DNA of 64,000 bases from Sungkyunkwania multivorans (GCF_042675645.1 NZ_JBHTJH010000010.1:124001-188000), one strand, 5' to 3'. Positions 27,104 to 36,648 are shown, counted from the stretch's first letter. Translations and numbers: made by a program. The notes: a model not told the origin generated them from the letters alone.

Positions 27104-28453
27104 TTATAAGAATAGCTTTTCTACCTTCTTTATCGATCTGGGCAAACAACACACCAAAACCCTATCCCCTTCTCGGATCTCGAAGTCGCCGAGCGCTATC
27201 AAACCCTCATCGTTGCGGATAACACCACCGATGATGGCCGAACGGGGAAATTCGAGGTCTCTTATGATCTTATCGGTAACTTTAGAATTCGGCTTTACAA
27301 TAAATTCAAGTATTTCCGCATTCATATTGTTCAGCTTCGTAAGGTCTACTACCTCTCCTTTTCTTATATATCTGAAGATATTATTGGCCGCCAATAATTT
27401 CTTGTTGATCAACGTATCGATTCCTATGGAGTGTGACAATTGAAAATAATCCATATTCTCGACCAAGGCGATCGCCTTCTTCACATTTTTTGATTTTGCA
27501 ACCAAGCAAGACATAATGTTGGTCTCTGAATTGCCAGTAACAGAAATAAAGGCATCCATCTCTCCAATATCCTCCTCTTCGAGCAATTCTACATTTCGAC
27601 CATCCCCATTGATCACCAAGGCATTGGGCAGATCATCGGCAAGGTCAAAGGCCTTGGTCTTATCCTTTTCTATAAGTTTCACGTTGAATTTGTTGGAGCA
27701 AAGGTCTCGTGCAGCCTTAAATCCTATCTTACTTCCGCCAAGGATCATGACATTCTTAATCTCCTCTTTCTCCTTCCCTGTAAGTTTATATAATTCCTCA
27801 ACACCTTCTCTCGACGTGATAAAATAGGCCTGATCACCTTCTTTAAACAAGGTGTCACCTCTTGGAATCAACGTATACTGAGTGGCAAATCGCTGAATCG
27901 CTATCGGAACAAAATGCAACCCTGGAAAGATGGCCGCCGCTTCTTTTACAGACTTCCCAACAAATGGAGCCGTGCGAGAAAGTGTGGTTCCCACCATGGT
28001 CAAGGCACCTCCTTCGAACTCGTAGGTGTCGCTAAATGCCGAGCGATCCAGTAATTGCTGGATTTCTTCCGCGGCCAACTTTTCTGGCGAGATCAACTCG
28101 TCGATTCCAAATCCACTGAAATCCACCTCAACACTTGCATCAATGAATTCTGTATTGGAAATTCTAGCTATGGTACGTTGTGCGCCTAATTGTTTTGCCA
28201 AGGCGCAAACGGTAATGTTCGTCGTTTCTGAGGCCGTAACTGCGATCACGAGCTCACTGGTTGAGACACGTGCATCTTTGAGCACCGCAATTGAAGTTGC
28301 ATCTCCTTTTAATACGCGAATGTCCAAATGAGTGTCAGCATAGGCAAGGCTTTCCTTATCCGTATCTATCAGGGTAATATCTTGCGACTCAAAAGAGAGA
28401 AGTTTCGCAAGATGAAAGCCTACCTCCCCGGCGCCCGCAATGATGATCTTCAT
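27104..28453 (-). CDS. trkA: Trk system potassium transporter regulatory subunit TrkA
   Basis: Cytoplasmic NAD+/NADH and ATP/ADP-binding gate for TrkH. The 449-residue protein has the double RCK layout: first Rossmann motif IIAGAGEVGFHLAKLL, a TrkA-C domain about 140-220 (ERVDTLFKEGDQAYF-like), second Rossmann motif ILGGSKIGFKAARDL, and a second TrkA-C domain at the end (ALGDFEIREGDRVLV). Length and duplication match full-length TrkA. Precedes trkH by 15 bases. Confidence 0.95.
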   Translation of the reverse strand: MKIIIAGAGEVGFHLAKLLSFESQDITLIDTDKESLAYADTHLDIRVLKGDATSIAVLKDARVSTSELVIAVTASETTNITVCALAKQLGAQRTIARISNTEFIDASVEVDFSGFGIDELISPEKLAAEEIQQLLDRSAFSDTYEFEGGALTMVGTTLSRTAPFVGKSVKEAAAIFPGLHFVPIAIQRFATQYTLIPRGDTLFKEGDQAYFITSREGVEELYKLTGKEKEEIKNVMILGGSKIGFKAARDLCSNKFNVKLIEKDKTKAFDLADDLPNALVINGDGRNVELLEEEDIGEMDAFISVTGNSETNIMSCLVAKSKNVKKAIALVENMDYFQLSHSIGIDTLINKKLLAANNIFRYIRKGEVVDLTKLNNMNAEILEFIVKPNSKVTDKIIRDLEFPRSAIIGGVIRNDEGLIALGDFEIREGDRVLVCCLPRSIKKVEKLFL

Positions 28454-28479
28454 ATAAAATGGTTTAAGAAACCGCAGTG

Positions 28480-28487
28480 CAAATATA
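28480..28487 (-). promoter_or_regulatory. -7 element of trkAH
   Basis: Minus strand TATATTTG, a perfect -7 match, 26 bases before the trkA ATG. Confidence 0.5.
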
Positions 28488-28639
28488 CAGCAAAAACCAA
28501 AGTCCTATATAAAGATCTTATTTTTCAGGAATCTTCAGAAAGAAGTGCTAATACATGCCAAAATTGCGCTTCACACGAAAATAGGCTTCCAAATTTCTAT
28601 TTCGTCGACTCCCCATGCCAATTAATCATCTTTCTTATG

Positions 28640-28647
28640 TAAGTTTG
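28640..28647 (+). promoter_or_regulatory. -7 element of menG/ubiE
   Basis: TAAGTTTG matches TAnnTTTG, 45 bases before the ATG at 28693. It lies inside the longer possible reading frame from 28615, so it argues against that earlier start. Confidence 0.5.
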
Positions 28648-28692
28648 CAGCGTCATCCATACAAAAAAGGTTTGTCGAAAAAAGAAAAAATA

Positions 28693-29421
28693 ATGCCCAA
28701 ACAAGTTACACCCTACAAGGATTCAGAGCTAGGCAAGAAAGAACAGGTGCAGAAGATGTTCGACACTATTTCGGACAAATACGACGGCCTTAACAGAGTT
28801 ATTTCTTTTGGCATTGACATTAAGTGGCGAAAAAAAGTGGTGAAACTTGTAGAACGTACCCGGCCAAAAACGATATTGGACATCGCTACAGGCACAGGCG
28901 ACTTAGCAATAAATCTAGCAAAAACAGGAGCAGAGAAAATCGTTGGTCTCGACATCTCTCCTGGAATGCTGAAAGTTGGCAAAAAAAAGGTAGAAGAAAA
29001 GGGTCTTACGGACCTTGTAGATATGATCATCGGCGATAGTGAGGCACTTCCTTTCGATGACGATAGCTTTGACGCAATCACCGTAGCCTTTGGCGTCAGG
29101 AATTTTGAGACGCTCGAAAAAGGATTGTCAGAAATATATAGGGTGCTTAATCCAGGAGGTATCTTTATCGTATTGGAAACCTCGGTCCCCACTAAAACCC
29201 CTTATAAACAGGGGTATGCTTTCTATACCAAATTCATTCTACCAGCTATCGGCAAATTGTTCTCAAAGGACCGTGATGCCTATGGTTATTTGTCGGAATC
29301 TGCCGCAACATTTCCTTATGGCGAACGTTTCAACAATATTTTACAAAAAATTGGGTTTATTAATGTTGAGAATAGGCCCCAAACTTTTGGGGTTGCCACA
29401 ATCTATACCGCATCTAAATAA
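28693..29421 (+). CDS. ubiE: Demethylmenaquinone methyltransferase (UbiE/MenG)
   Basis: SAM-dependent C-methyltransferase for the last step of menaquinone synthesis (Flavobacteriaceae use menaquinone). The 242-residue protein has VQKMFDTISDKYDGLNRVISFGID, the SAM motif ILDIATGTGDLAIN, VGLDISPGMLKVG, the DSEALPFDDDSFDAITVAFGVRNF signature and a late PNPGGIFIVLETS-like strand. I start at the ATG at 28693, after the -7 element, not at 28615. The T9SS gene porT follows after 89 bases in the same direction. Confidence 0.93.
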   Translation: MPKQVTPYKDSELGKKEQVQKMFDTISDKYDGLNRVISFGIDIKWRKKVVKLVERTRPKTILDIATGTGDLAINLAKTGAEKIVGLDISPGMLKVGKKKVEEKGLTDLVDMIIGDSEALPFDDDSFDAITVAFGVRNFETLEKGLSEIYRVLNPGGIFIVLETSVPTKTPYKQGYAFYTKFILPAIGKLFSKDRDAYGYLSESAATFPYGERFNNILQKIGFINVENRPQTFGVATIYTASK

Positions 29422-29510
29422 TTATGAAATGAGCATAACAATGAAGTCAATATCCTACATAATGTTCAATGTCGAATTCCATCTGACAACTAAAAAATAA
29501 AGAAGAACAG

Positions 29511-30206
29511 ATGAAACAGACTTTTGCTTTTGCCCTCCTATTTACCATGTGCACAGTGGCCTTTTCACAACGAAGGGACCGCATCATCAATTTAGAGAAT
29601 ATCGACAAGAAACCGCTTAGTTGGGGTTACTTTCTAGGGTTCAATCAATATGATTTCAAGATAGAGAATAACACGACAGATTCTTTTCAAACCGCAAAGA
29701 CCTCAGGTTTCAATGTAGGACTTGTGGGAGAAGTGCGACTTCACGAGCATTTTGACTTGCGACTAGAGCCTGGCCTCTATTTTACTACAAGGACCATTGG
29801 ATTTCCATTCAACCCATTATTTTCAAGTGAAAGAGATCAAATTCGCGAAGTGAAATCAACCTATATTCACGTTCCGCTTTTATTAAAGGTCAGCGCAAAG
29901 CGATATTATAACTGGAAACCTTTTTTGGTAGGTGGGGTTTCGACCTCGCTCAATCTTTCTAGTAATCAAGATAATCCCGAGGACAATGATAGCGGTACCT
30001 TCCGTATGAAAAAGAACACCTATTACTACGAAGTCGGAATAGGCATCGATTTTTATACACACTACTTTAAGTTCACTCCATCGGTCCGTGGTGTTTTCGC
30101 AATTAACGATGAATTGGTTAGGGATAACGACCCTAACAGTCCTTGGACCAGCGGTATCGACGCTCTATACACGAGAGGGATATTTGTGAACTTCACCTTC
30201 GAATAG
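29511..30206 (+). CDS. porT: PorT/SprT outer membrane protein, type IX secretion
   Basis: Predicted outer-membrane beta-barrel of 231 residues required for type IX secretion in Porphyromonas (PorT) and Flavobacterium (SprT). Signal peptide FALLFTMCTVAFSQ; then RRDRIINLENIDKKPLSWGYFLGFNQYDFKI, and alternating strands such as FDLRLEPGLYFTTRTIGF and YYYEVGIGIDFYTHYF ending in GIFVNFTFE, where the last aromatic residue fits an outer-membrane barrel. Assigned by resemblance to the PorT family and its position after ubiE. Convergent with the RNA methyltransferase, 3 bases apart. Confidence 0.82.
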   Translation: MKQTFAFALLFTMCTVAFSQRRDRIINLENIDKKPLSWGYFLGFNQYDFKIENNTTDSFQTAKTSGFNVGLVGEVRLHEHFDLRLEPGLYFTTRTIGFPFNPLFSSERDQIREVKSTYIHVPLLLKVSAKRYYNWKPFLVGGVSTSLNLSSNQDNPEDNDSGTFRMKKNTYYYEVGIGIDFYTHYFKFTPSVRGVFAINDELVRDNDPNSPWTSGIDALYTRGIFVNFTFE

Positions 30207-30209
30207 TTG

Positions 30210-30938
30210 CTAATTAGACCTTCGAAACTCGCTTAGAAGAATCCCTGTAGCGGTTGCCACATTGAGGCTTTCCGTTTTCTGAACAGATCCAAATCTAGGA
30301 ATAGCGATGCGTTTATCGATCAACGCAGCAATTTTAGTGGAGATCCCGTTGGCTTCATTTCCCATAACGAGATTTGCCGCTGTCGGCAATGTCGTTCGAT
30401 AAACATTATCACCATCCATGAAAGCCCCAAAAACAGGTCGCTTGGTTCGCTCTAAATAAGTCGAGAGCTCGCTGTAGATCACAGCAACCCTCGCCAATGA
30501 ACCCATCGTAGCTTGAACTACCTTGGGGTTGTAACAATCTACGGTATTGACTGAACAGACCAATTGATGCACCCCAAACCAATCGCATAATCGGATGATA
30601 GTCCCGAGATTCCCTGGATCTCTGACATCATCCAACACCACAGTAAGCCCCTCATCTTCCTGTGGGATCATTTCTGGTATTCGGAACAATGCCAAGCATC
30701 TATTTGGCGTTTTTAAGCTACTGATCTTTTTTAATTGGGTATCAGTAATGATTTGCAGTAGATCGAGATGGTTTGCAAACAAGTCGGTCGCTGTAGCGTA
30801 TATTTTTTCTGGTGTAAAATTAGCCTGAAGGAGTTCGGTTATCACCTTTGGACCTTCGGCGACGAAAAGACCGTGTAAAGATCGGTACTTTTTTTGCTGG
30901 AGACTTGTTATAATCTTTATTTCGTTTTTGCTCACCAT
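30210..30938 (-). CDS. TrmH/SpoU-family RNA methyltransferase
   Basis: 2'-O-ribose RNA methyltransferase with the SPOUT knot, 242 residues. The N-terminal part (SLQQKKYRSLHGLFVAEGPKVITELL) resembles the substrate-binding domain of RlmB/TsnR-type enzymes. The SPOUT motifs are complete: VVLDDVRDPGNLGTIIRL (motif 1), LVMGNEANGIS (motif 2) and IPRFGSVQKTESLNVATA (motif 3). Target could be 23S rRNA or tRNA; the sequence does not decide. It is divergent from tamL, with 41 bases between the starts, an arrangement I recall as common beside tamL in Flavobacteriaceae. Confidence 0.9.
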   Translation of the reverse strand: MVSKNEIKIITSLQQKKYRSLHGLFVAEGPKVITELLQANFTPEKIYATATDLFANHLDLLQIITDTQLKKISSLKTPNRCLALFRIPEMIPQEDEGLTVVLDDVRDPGNLGTIIRLCDWFGVHQLVCSVNTVDCYNPKVVQATMGSLARVAVIYSELSTYLERTKRPVFGAFMDGDNVYRTTLPTAANLVMGNEANGISTKIAALIDKRIAIPRFGSVQKTESLNVATATGILLSEFRRSN

Positions 30939-30979
30939 TAAAATGAAGTTGTATTTTTGAAATCTAAACCTAACAGTAT

Positions 30980-33520
30980 TTGAGGACTCCGCTCACAAAA
31001 ATATCATTATTTATTCTTTTATCACTTTTAGTATCCTGTAACGCTGTCAAAAGAGTTGCAGAAGACGAACGCCTCCTCACCAAAAATCGTATTTTCGAAA
31101 ATGGGGAACGAATCAATAGTGAAGCCGTTAAGAGCCAAATCGCCCAAAAACCCAACACCACTATTCTAGGATATCCATTTAGGTTGAATCTCTATAATTT
31201 GGCCAGACCAAATCCAGATTCCAGTTTTGCCGCATGGCTTCATAGGAAACCGAAGCGCGAAGAACGGTGGAACAAGTTTCTTTCCGAAAAACAGGTGAAG
31301 AGATTGGGCAAGTCATTTTGGTTTTATGGCAAACACCAATGGTTGAAAGAAATTGGCGAAGCCCCGACCATTATCGATGAGGCCAAAGCGCAAAAGACTT
31401 TGAAGCGTCTCGAGGCTTATTATTTTAACCGAGGTTTCTTCAATGCGGAAGCTGAATATGAGATCATTCCCAGTAAGCGGCCTCAAAGAGCAAGTATCGA
31501 CTACAACATAACTACGGGCGAACCTTATTTTATCGATAGCATTACTAGTTTGATCGTGTCCCCGGCAATAGACTCCTTGTACAAGGCTCGAAAAAGAGGG
31601 ACTTTGCTGCGTCCCGGTGATCAATTTGACTGGTCAAATTTTGAGGGGGAGCGTAGAAGGCTCAGTAACGTTTTCAGGAATTCGGGTGTCTATAATTTTC
31701 AGCCAAGCTCTATTCGGTATGAGATAGATTCTACCGCGAGCAATAACAAAATGCCTGTAGACTTGATCATCAGCAATATTCAAAAGCGTAGTTTGGACGG
31801 AAGCACTGAGGAAATACCTTATACCATTCACAAGATAAAAGAAGTAAATATATACACAGACGACTCGTTCATCAACGAACAAGGCAGCTTTACCGACTCG
31901 ACCACCTATAACAAGTTCAATATTTATTCCAAGGGTAAGCTTCGTTATAGACCCAAAGCGCTTACAGATGCCGTCTTTATTAATCCTGGCGATGTATATA
32001 GCGACGTTGACCGAAGTTTGACCTATAAACAATTTAGTAACCTTCGCACTTTCAAATATCCAAATATCAACTATCAGTACGCCGATAGCACCAACAACGA
32101 GCTCATTGCGAATATTCTTTTGACACCTAGGAAACGGTTTTCTCTAGGTTTTGATTTTGACCTCAGCCATTCTAATATTCAAGACATCGGAGTATCCTTT
32201 ATCACTTCGATGGTGAGTAGAAATATCTTTAGAGGTGCAGAAACCTTGGAAGTGTCACTACGTGGAACATTGGGCTCGTCTAGAAATGTTGCTGCAGACG
32301 ACTCCCGTTTCTTTAACCTATCAGAGGTTGGAGGTGACATACGACTTAATTTTCCTCGTTTCTTCTTTCCCTTCAATACAGAGAAGTTGATTCCAAAATA
32401 TATGTCGCCGACTACCAGTATTGCTTTGGGAACGAGCATTCAGGAAAACATCGGTCTTGACAAACAGAGCTTTACAGGCCTTCTCAGCTATAAGTGGTCG
32501 CCTTCGAAATGGATCAACAACAATCTAGAATTGATCAATATAGAATTCATCAACAATAAAAATCCTGACAACTACTTTAACATTTACCTCAATTCTTTTG
32601 ATCGACTTAACGACCTGGCCGTATTGACCACTATTGACCTTGGCCCAGATGGACGACTAGAAATTCCCGGTCAGGCGAATACATTCTTGGAGGATGCCAT
32701 CAATGGAGTGTATCCAGAGCTCACCGCAGATGACATTCAAGTTGCCAGGGTCATCGACGAACGTAAGACGCGATTGACAGAGAACAATCTCATTTTTGCG
32801 TCCAATTATACGTTCATACGAAACAATAGAGAAAACATACTGGATAAAGAATTTTCACAGTTCAGAGCAAAGCTAGAACTGGCAGGGAACCTACTTTCTG
32901 CAACTTCGGACCTCTTCAAATTTGAAGAGAACCGTGATGGCAACAAACAGATTTTTGATGTGGCCTTTACACAATATGTGAAGACAGAGTTAGATTACAT
33001 CAAGCATTTTCGTTTGTCTCAAGATCAGGTTTTGGCTTTTAGATCCTTTGCAGGCATCGCGATCCCTTACGGAAACTCTAGCAGTATTCCTTTCAATCGC
33101 AGTTACTTTGCCGGCGGTTCTAATGATAACCGCGGCTGGGAACCCTATTCACTTGGCCCCGGAAGTAGCGGTGCTCCCGATGAATTTAACGAGGCCAATT
33201 TTAAATTGGCGATGAACTTAGAATATCGATTCGATATCGCCGGAAATCTAAAAGGCGCATTATTTGCCGATGCTGGCAATATCTGGAATATCTTTGATAA
33301 TGTCGAAGACAGCGCTTCCAAATTCGACGGTCTCCCTGACTTGGATGAACTCGCATTGGGCTCTGGTTTCGGTTTGCGATACGACGTTGACTTCTTTGTT
33401 CTAAGATTCGATCTCGGCTTTAGGACGTACGACCCCGCCTTACCGTCTGGAAATCGATGGTTTAGGGATTATAATTTTGGGAATTCCACACTAAATATTG
33501 GAATCAACTATCCCTTTTAG
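30980..33520 (+). CDS. tamL: TamL, lipoprotein form of TamA (BamA/Omp85 family)
   Basis: Outer membrane Omp85-type protein of 846 residues. It differs from TamA by starting with a lipoprotein signal (FILLSLLVSCNAVKRV, lipidated Cys20), which is the TamL variant described in Bacteroidetes. POTRA-like repeats occupy about 40-370 (for example YTIHKIKEVNIYTDDSF and INPGDVYSDVDRS), followed by a 16-strand-type barrel with the late SYFAGGSNDNRGWEPYSLGPGS segment, and ends ...NIGINYPF with a terminal Phe. The start is TTG at 30980: the frame has a stop 9 bases upstream and no later ATG before the signal peptide. Probably a beta-barrel assembly/export factor. Confidence 0.88.
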   Translation: MRTPLTKISLFILLSLLVSCNAVKRVAEDERLLTKNRIFENGERINSEAVKSQIAQKPNTTILGYPFRLNLYNLARPNPDSSFAAWLHRKPKREERWNKFLSEKQVKRLGKSFWFYGKHQWLKEIGEAPTIIDEAKAQKTLKRLEAYYFNRGFFNAEAEYEIIPSKRPQRASIDYNITTGEPYFIDSITSLIVSPAIDSLYKARKRGTLLRPGDQFDWSNFEGERRRLSNVFRNSGVYNFQPSSIRYEIDSTASNNKMPVDLIISNIQKRSLDGSTEEIPYTIHKIKEVNIYTDDSFINEQGSFTDSTTYNKFNIYSKGKLRYRPKALTDAVFINPGDVYSDVDRSLTYKQFSNLRTFKYPNINYQYADSTNNELIANILLTPRKRFSLGFDFDLSHSNIQDIGVSFITSMVSRNIFRGAETLEVSLRGTLGSSRNVAADDSRFFNLSEVGGDIRLNFPRFFFPFNTEKLIPKYMSPTTSIALGTSIQENIGLDKQSFTGLLSYKWSPSKWINNNLELINIEFINNKNPDNYFNIYLNSFDRLNDLAVLTTIDLGPDGRLEIPGQANTFLEDAINGVYPELTADDIQVARVIDERKTRLTENNLIFASNYTFIRNNRENILDKEFSQFRAKLELAGNLLSATSDLFKFEENRDGNKQIFDVAFTQYVKTELDYIKHFRLSQDQVLAFRSFAGIAIPYGNSSSIPFNRSYFAGGSNDNRGWEPYSLGPGSSGAPDEFNEANFKLAMNLEYRFDIAGNLKGALFADAGNIWNIFDNVEDSASKFDGLPDLDELALGSGFGLRYDVDFFVLRFDLGFRTYDPALPSGNRWFRDYNFGNSTLNIGINYPF

Positions 33521-33602
33521 AATTCTCTTGACCGTAAAGACCACCCCAAAGTTCTCTTCATAAACAACTTAACAAAACGCTATCCAACAATCATAAATTT
33601 AT

Positions 33603-33610
33603 TACTTTTG
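33603..33610 (+). promoter_or_regulatory. -7 element of fbaA
   Basis: TACTTTTG matches TAnnTTTG, 31 bases before the fbaA ATG. Confidence 0.5.
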
Positions 33611-33641
33611 TTGCCTAACAAACAACGAAACTACTCAAACT

Positions 33642-34709
33642 ATGAATCACAACATTAAGCCAGGCGTAGCCACAGGTGATGAAGTACAAGCGATCTTCAA
33701 ATTAGCAAAAGAAAAAGGGTTTGCTCTTCCTGCTGTCAATGTCATCGGCTCTAATAGCATCAATGGTGTTCTTGAAACTGCGGCAGCGTTAAATGCTCCG
33801 GTGATCATTCAATTTTCGAATGGAGGTGCACAATTCAACGCTGGAAAAGGACTTTCCAATGAAGGACAAAAGGCTGCCATTGCCGGTGCCGTGGCAGGGG
33901 CCAAGCATGTGCACCTTTTAGCAGAAGCCTACGGCGTGCCTGTAATACTTCATACCGACCATTGTGCAAAAAAGTTATTACCATGGATCGATGGTATGCT
34001 AGCGGCCAGTGAAAAGCATTTTGCCGAAACTGGAAAACCGCTATTCAGCTCGCATATGATCGACCTTTCTGAGGAACCCATCGAAGAGAACATCGCGATT
34101 TGCAAAGAATATCTTGAGCGCATGAGCAAGATGGGCATGACCTTAGAAATAGAGTTAGGAATTACCGGTGGCGAAGAGGACGGCGTAGATAACACCGATG
34201 TAGATGATTCTAAATTATACACACAACCCGAGGAAGTAGCCTATGCCTACGAGGAATTGATGAAGGTAAGTCCAAAATTTACTATCGCTGCTGCCTTCGG
34301 AAATGTGCATGGCGTGTATAAGCCAGGTAACGTAAAATTGACTCCAAAAATTCTCAAAAACTCACAGGAATACGTCTCTAAAAAATACAACGTTCCGCAT
34401 AATACCATCGACTTTGTCTTTCATGGTGGCTCTGGTTCTACACTTGAAGAGATCAGAGAGGCGATCGGTTATGGTGTCATCAAAATGAATATTGATACGG
34501 ATCTTCAATATGCTTTTATGACCGGTATTAGGGACTACATGAAGGAGAAAGAAGCCTATCTTGGCTCACAGATAGGAAATCCGGAAGGCGATGACCAACC
34601 CAACAAGAAATATTACGACCCTCGCAAATGGTTACGTTTGGGAGAAGATACTTTCAGAGCAAGGCTAAAGCAAGCTTTTGAAGATTTGAACAATGTAAAC
34701 ACCTTATAA
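33642..34709 (+). CDS. fbaA: Class II fructose-bisphosphate aldolase
   Basis: Zn-dependent glycolytic aldolase, 355 residues, cytosolic. Key features are AVNVIGSNSINGVLETAA, metal-binding HTDHCAKK, GSGSTLEEIREAI with the phosphate-binding glycines, AAFGNVHGVY, FVFHGGSGS and the C-terminal region YDPRKWLRLGEDT typical of the FbaA (longer, E. coli-like) class II subgroup. Cleaves fructose 1,6-bisphosphate to DHAP and glyceraldehyde 3-phosphate. The accD gene follows in the same direction after a small hairpin. Confidence 0.96.
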   Translation: MNHNIKPGVATGDEVQAIFKLAKEKGFALPAVNVIGSNSINGVLETAAALNAPVIIQFSNGGAQFNAGKGLSNEGQKAAIAGAVAGAKHVHLLAEAYGVPVILHTDHCAKKLLPWIDGMLAASEKHFAETGKPLFSSHMIDLSEEPIEENIAICKEYLERMSKMGMTLEIELGITGGEEDGVDNTDVDDSKLYTQPEEVAYAYEELMKVSPKFTIAAAFGNVHGVYKPGNVKLTPKILKNSQEYVSKKYNVPHNTIDFVFHGGSGSTLEEIREAIGYGVIKMNIDTDLQYAFMTGIRDYMKEKEAYLGSQIGNPEGDDQPNKKYYDPRKWLRLGEDTFRARLKQAFEDLNNVNTL

Positions 34710-34719
34710 CAAACCCCTG

Positions 34720-34740
34720 AGCTAAAAGTTGCTTTTAGTT
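34720..34740 (+). terminator. Weak hairpin between fbaA and accD
   Basis: AGCTAAAAG/CTTTTAGTT (one G-U pair) around a TTG loop, 11 bases after the fbaA stop. AT-rich and without a clean T run, so it may act as a partial terminator or a processing site rather than a full stop. Confidence 0.4.
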
Positions 34741-34756
34741 CTTAATTGAAGATCAT

Positions 34757-35614
34757 ATGGCTTGGTTCAAAAGAAAAGAAAAAGGCATTCAGACGGCAAC
34801 CGAGGAGAAAAAAGACACTCCTAAAGGACTGTGGTACAAGTCTCCTACTGGAAAAATTGTTGATTCTGAAGAACTCGCCAAAAACTATTTTGTAAGCCCA
34901 GAGGATGACTATCATGTTAGAATAGGCAGCAAAGAATATTTCGAGATCCTATTTGACAATAATGAATTTGAAGAATTGGATAAGGGTCTAAGCTCAAAAG
35001 ACCCTTTGAAATTTGAGGATACGAAGAAATATCCTGATCGCTTGAAGGCCGCACAGGAAAAAACAGGACTGAAAGATGCTGTTCGCACGGCAGTGGGTAA
35101 TTCTAAAGGCGAAAAAATTGTGATCGCAGCGATGGACTTTGCCTTTATTGGCGGATCGATGGGCTCGGTGGTTGGAGAAAAGATCTCCCGTGCCGCCGAT
35201 TATGCCTTGAAGAATAAGTTGCCTTTTATGATCATCTCAAAATCTGGAGGTGCTCGTATGATGGAGGCTGCCTTATCGCTGATGCAGCTGGCCAAGACCT
35301 CCGCCAAGTTAGCGCAGCTTGCCGATGCTAAGATTCCTTATATCTCTTTGTGTACCGATCCTACCACTGGTGGCACCACAGCTTCTTTTGCCATGCTTGG
35401 CGATATCAATATCGCAGAGCCAGGAGCGTTGATCGGCTTTGCGGGACCTCGTGTTGTAAAGGACACTACAGGTAAAGATCTGCCCGATGGTTTCCAAACT
35501 TCAGAATTTGTCTTGGAACATGGGTTCTTGGATTTTATATCACACCGAAAGCATCTGAAGAACAAAATAAATCTCTATCTCGATCTTATCTTAAATAGGC
35601 CATTGAGAGCATAA
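34757..35614 (+). CDS. accD: Acetyl-CoA carboxylase carboxyltransferase beta subunit
   Basis: Part of acetyl-CoA carboxylase, transferring CO2 from biotin to acetyl-CoA for fatty acid synthesis. The 285-residue protein has the crotonase-like core with AAMDFAFIGGSMGSVVGEK, ISKSGGARMMEAALSLMQ, SLCTDPTTGGTTASFAMLGDI and IGFAGPRVVKDTTG. The N-terminal zinc ribbon of E. coli AccD is degenerate: the four cysteines are replaced (WYKSPTGKIVD and YFVSPEDDYH), so no zinc is likely bound. I recall similar loss in other Flavobacteriaceae. Promoterless spacing of 47 bases from fbaA, with a shared bidirectional terminator after it. Confidence 0.95.
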   Translation: MAWFKRKEKGIQTATEEKKDTPKGLWYKSPTGKIVDSEELAKNYFVSPEDDYHVRIGSKEYFEILFDNNEFEELDKGLSSKDPLKFEDTKKYPDRLKAAQEKTGLKDAVRTAVGNSKGEKIVIAAMDFAFIGGSMGSVVGEKISRAADYALKNKLPFMIISKSGGARMMEAALSLMQLAKTSAKLAQLADAKIPYISLCTDPTTGGTTASFAMLGDINIAEPGALIGFAGPRVVKDTTGKDLPDGFQTSEFVLEHGFLDFISHRKHLKNKINLYLDLILNRPLRA

Positions 35615-35617
35615 TAA

Positions 35618-35650
35618 AAAAACGCCCTTCAAAAAATGAAGGGCGTTTTT
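35618..35650. terminator. Bidirectional terminator accD / lipoprotein gene
   Basis: Thirteen-base perfect stem AAAAACGCCCTTC/GAAGGGCGTTTTT (35618-35630 with 35638-35650) with a 7-base A-rich loop. A and T runs on both sides let it serve accD on the plus strand and the lipoprotein gene on the minus strand. Confidence 0.9.
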
Positions 35651-35668
35651 CATTTGTTTACACTTCTA

Positions 35669-36529
35669 TCATAGCGTGATCTCTAGTACCTCACCATTGG
35701 AAAGTGTCAAGCTAGCCGTGTTATCGCAACTGCCATCTCCAAAATCCAAGGTAGCCGTGGCATCGTTTCTTTGAAGGTCGATCGTACCACTCACAAGAAA
35801 CAAGCAAGCCAATTCTCTTCGCAATGGCTCGACCACCTCTCCCGAATGGACGGTTCCATTTCTAAAGGTCGAGGTCCAGCTACCCGTGATCAAATAAACG
35901 TTGTCTCCCCAAGTTCCGCTGCCTACACCCGCGACCCATTCGCGTACCTTTGTCCCCAAACGACTTGCAAAACTCTGGTCTGGCCAGGTGACTGTGATAT
36001 CTACATTGATGGTAGACTGGGGATTATTGGCATCATTAGCACGCTGTCTCAAACGGCTCATGCTTCCAGCGATATTGATCTCGTTAACAAAGAAATTTTC
36101 AAAAGAAACACTGATCGTCTTGGTCGCAGCCTCCATATCCTTTGCATAGCTCATATAAATGATTCCGCTAAGCACATTACCGTTTGGCAATTCGCACCCA
36201 TCGCCGAAGTCGATGGTCTTTTCTCTAGTGGTAGCAGTTACCACCGTTGTTATGGTCACGCAATCTGGAAGAAAATTAGAAGGAGACATCCCCGATCTCG
36301 AAGCAGGATCGGTACTTTCTAATTCATCATTGAAATACACGGTTTCTACGATACTGTTCACCTCATCGGTAGCAATATCGATCTGTGCATCACGTGCGGT
36401 AAGCTCTTGATCCAAAGTTGCCGCTGTTGGATCTTCCATCGCCACTTCTTCGTTGCTACAACTATAAAGTGCAACGATGGCCATTAAAGTCAAAAAAATA
36501 GACCTTTGCTTTTTGAAACTTGTCTTCAT
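35669..36529 (-). CDS. Lipoprotein of unknown function
   Basis: 286-residue lipoprotein: signal SIFLTLMAIVALYSC with lipidated Cys24 followed by SNEE, where acidic residues after Cys may favour surface export in Bacteroidota. The body is rich in Thr/Ser and beta-type segments with DFGDGCELPNGNVLSG and, near the end, LDFGDGSCDNTASLTLSNGE, two similar stretches suggesting an internal duplication with paired cysteines. No enzyme motif recognised. Genes on both sides are housekeeping; it shares only the terminator with accD. Confidence 0.75.
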   Translation of the reverse strand: MKTSFKKQRSIFLTLMAIVALYSCSNEEVAMEDPTAATLDQELTARDAQIDIATDEVNSIVETVYFNDELESTDPASRSGMSPSNFLPDCVTITTVVTATTREKTIDFGDGCELPNGNVLSGIIYMSYAKDMEAATKTISVSFENFFVNEINIAGSMSRLRQRANDANNPQSTINVDITVTWPDQSFASRLGTKVREWVAGVGSGTWGDNVYLITGSWTSTFRNGTVHSGEVVEPLRRELACLFLVSGTIDLQRNDATATLDFGDGSCDNTASLTLSNGEVLEITL

Positions 36530-36640
36530 AACTCATGGTTTTTAATGTTATGGTTCTATGACAACTATTGTTACAAAAGGTTTAAAATGTTTCAAAAAAA
36601 ATCTCCATGTTCAAAATAATTTCCTTTGTAAAAAAAGTTC

Positions 36641-36648
36641 TATATTTG
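36641..36648 (+). promoter_or_regulatory. -7 element of rpsO
   Basis: TATATTTG, a perfect -7 match, 53 bases before the rpsO ATG. No -33 TTTG in the usual window; a TTTG at 36625-36628 is too close. Confidence 0.55.
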
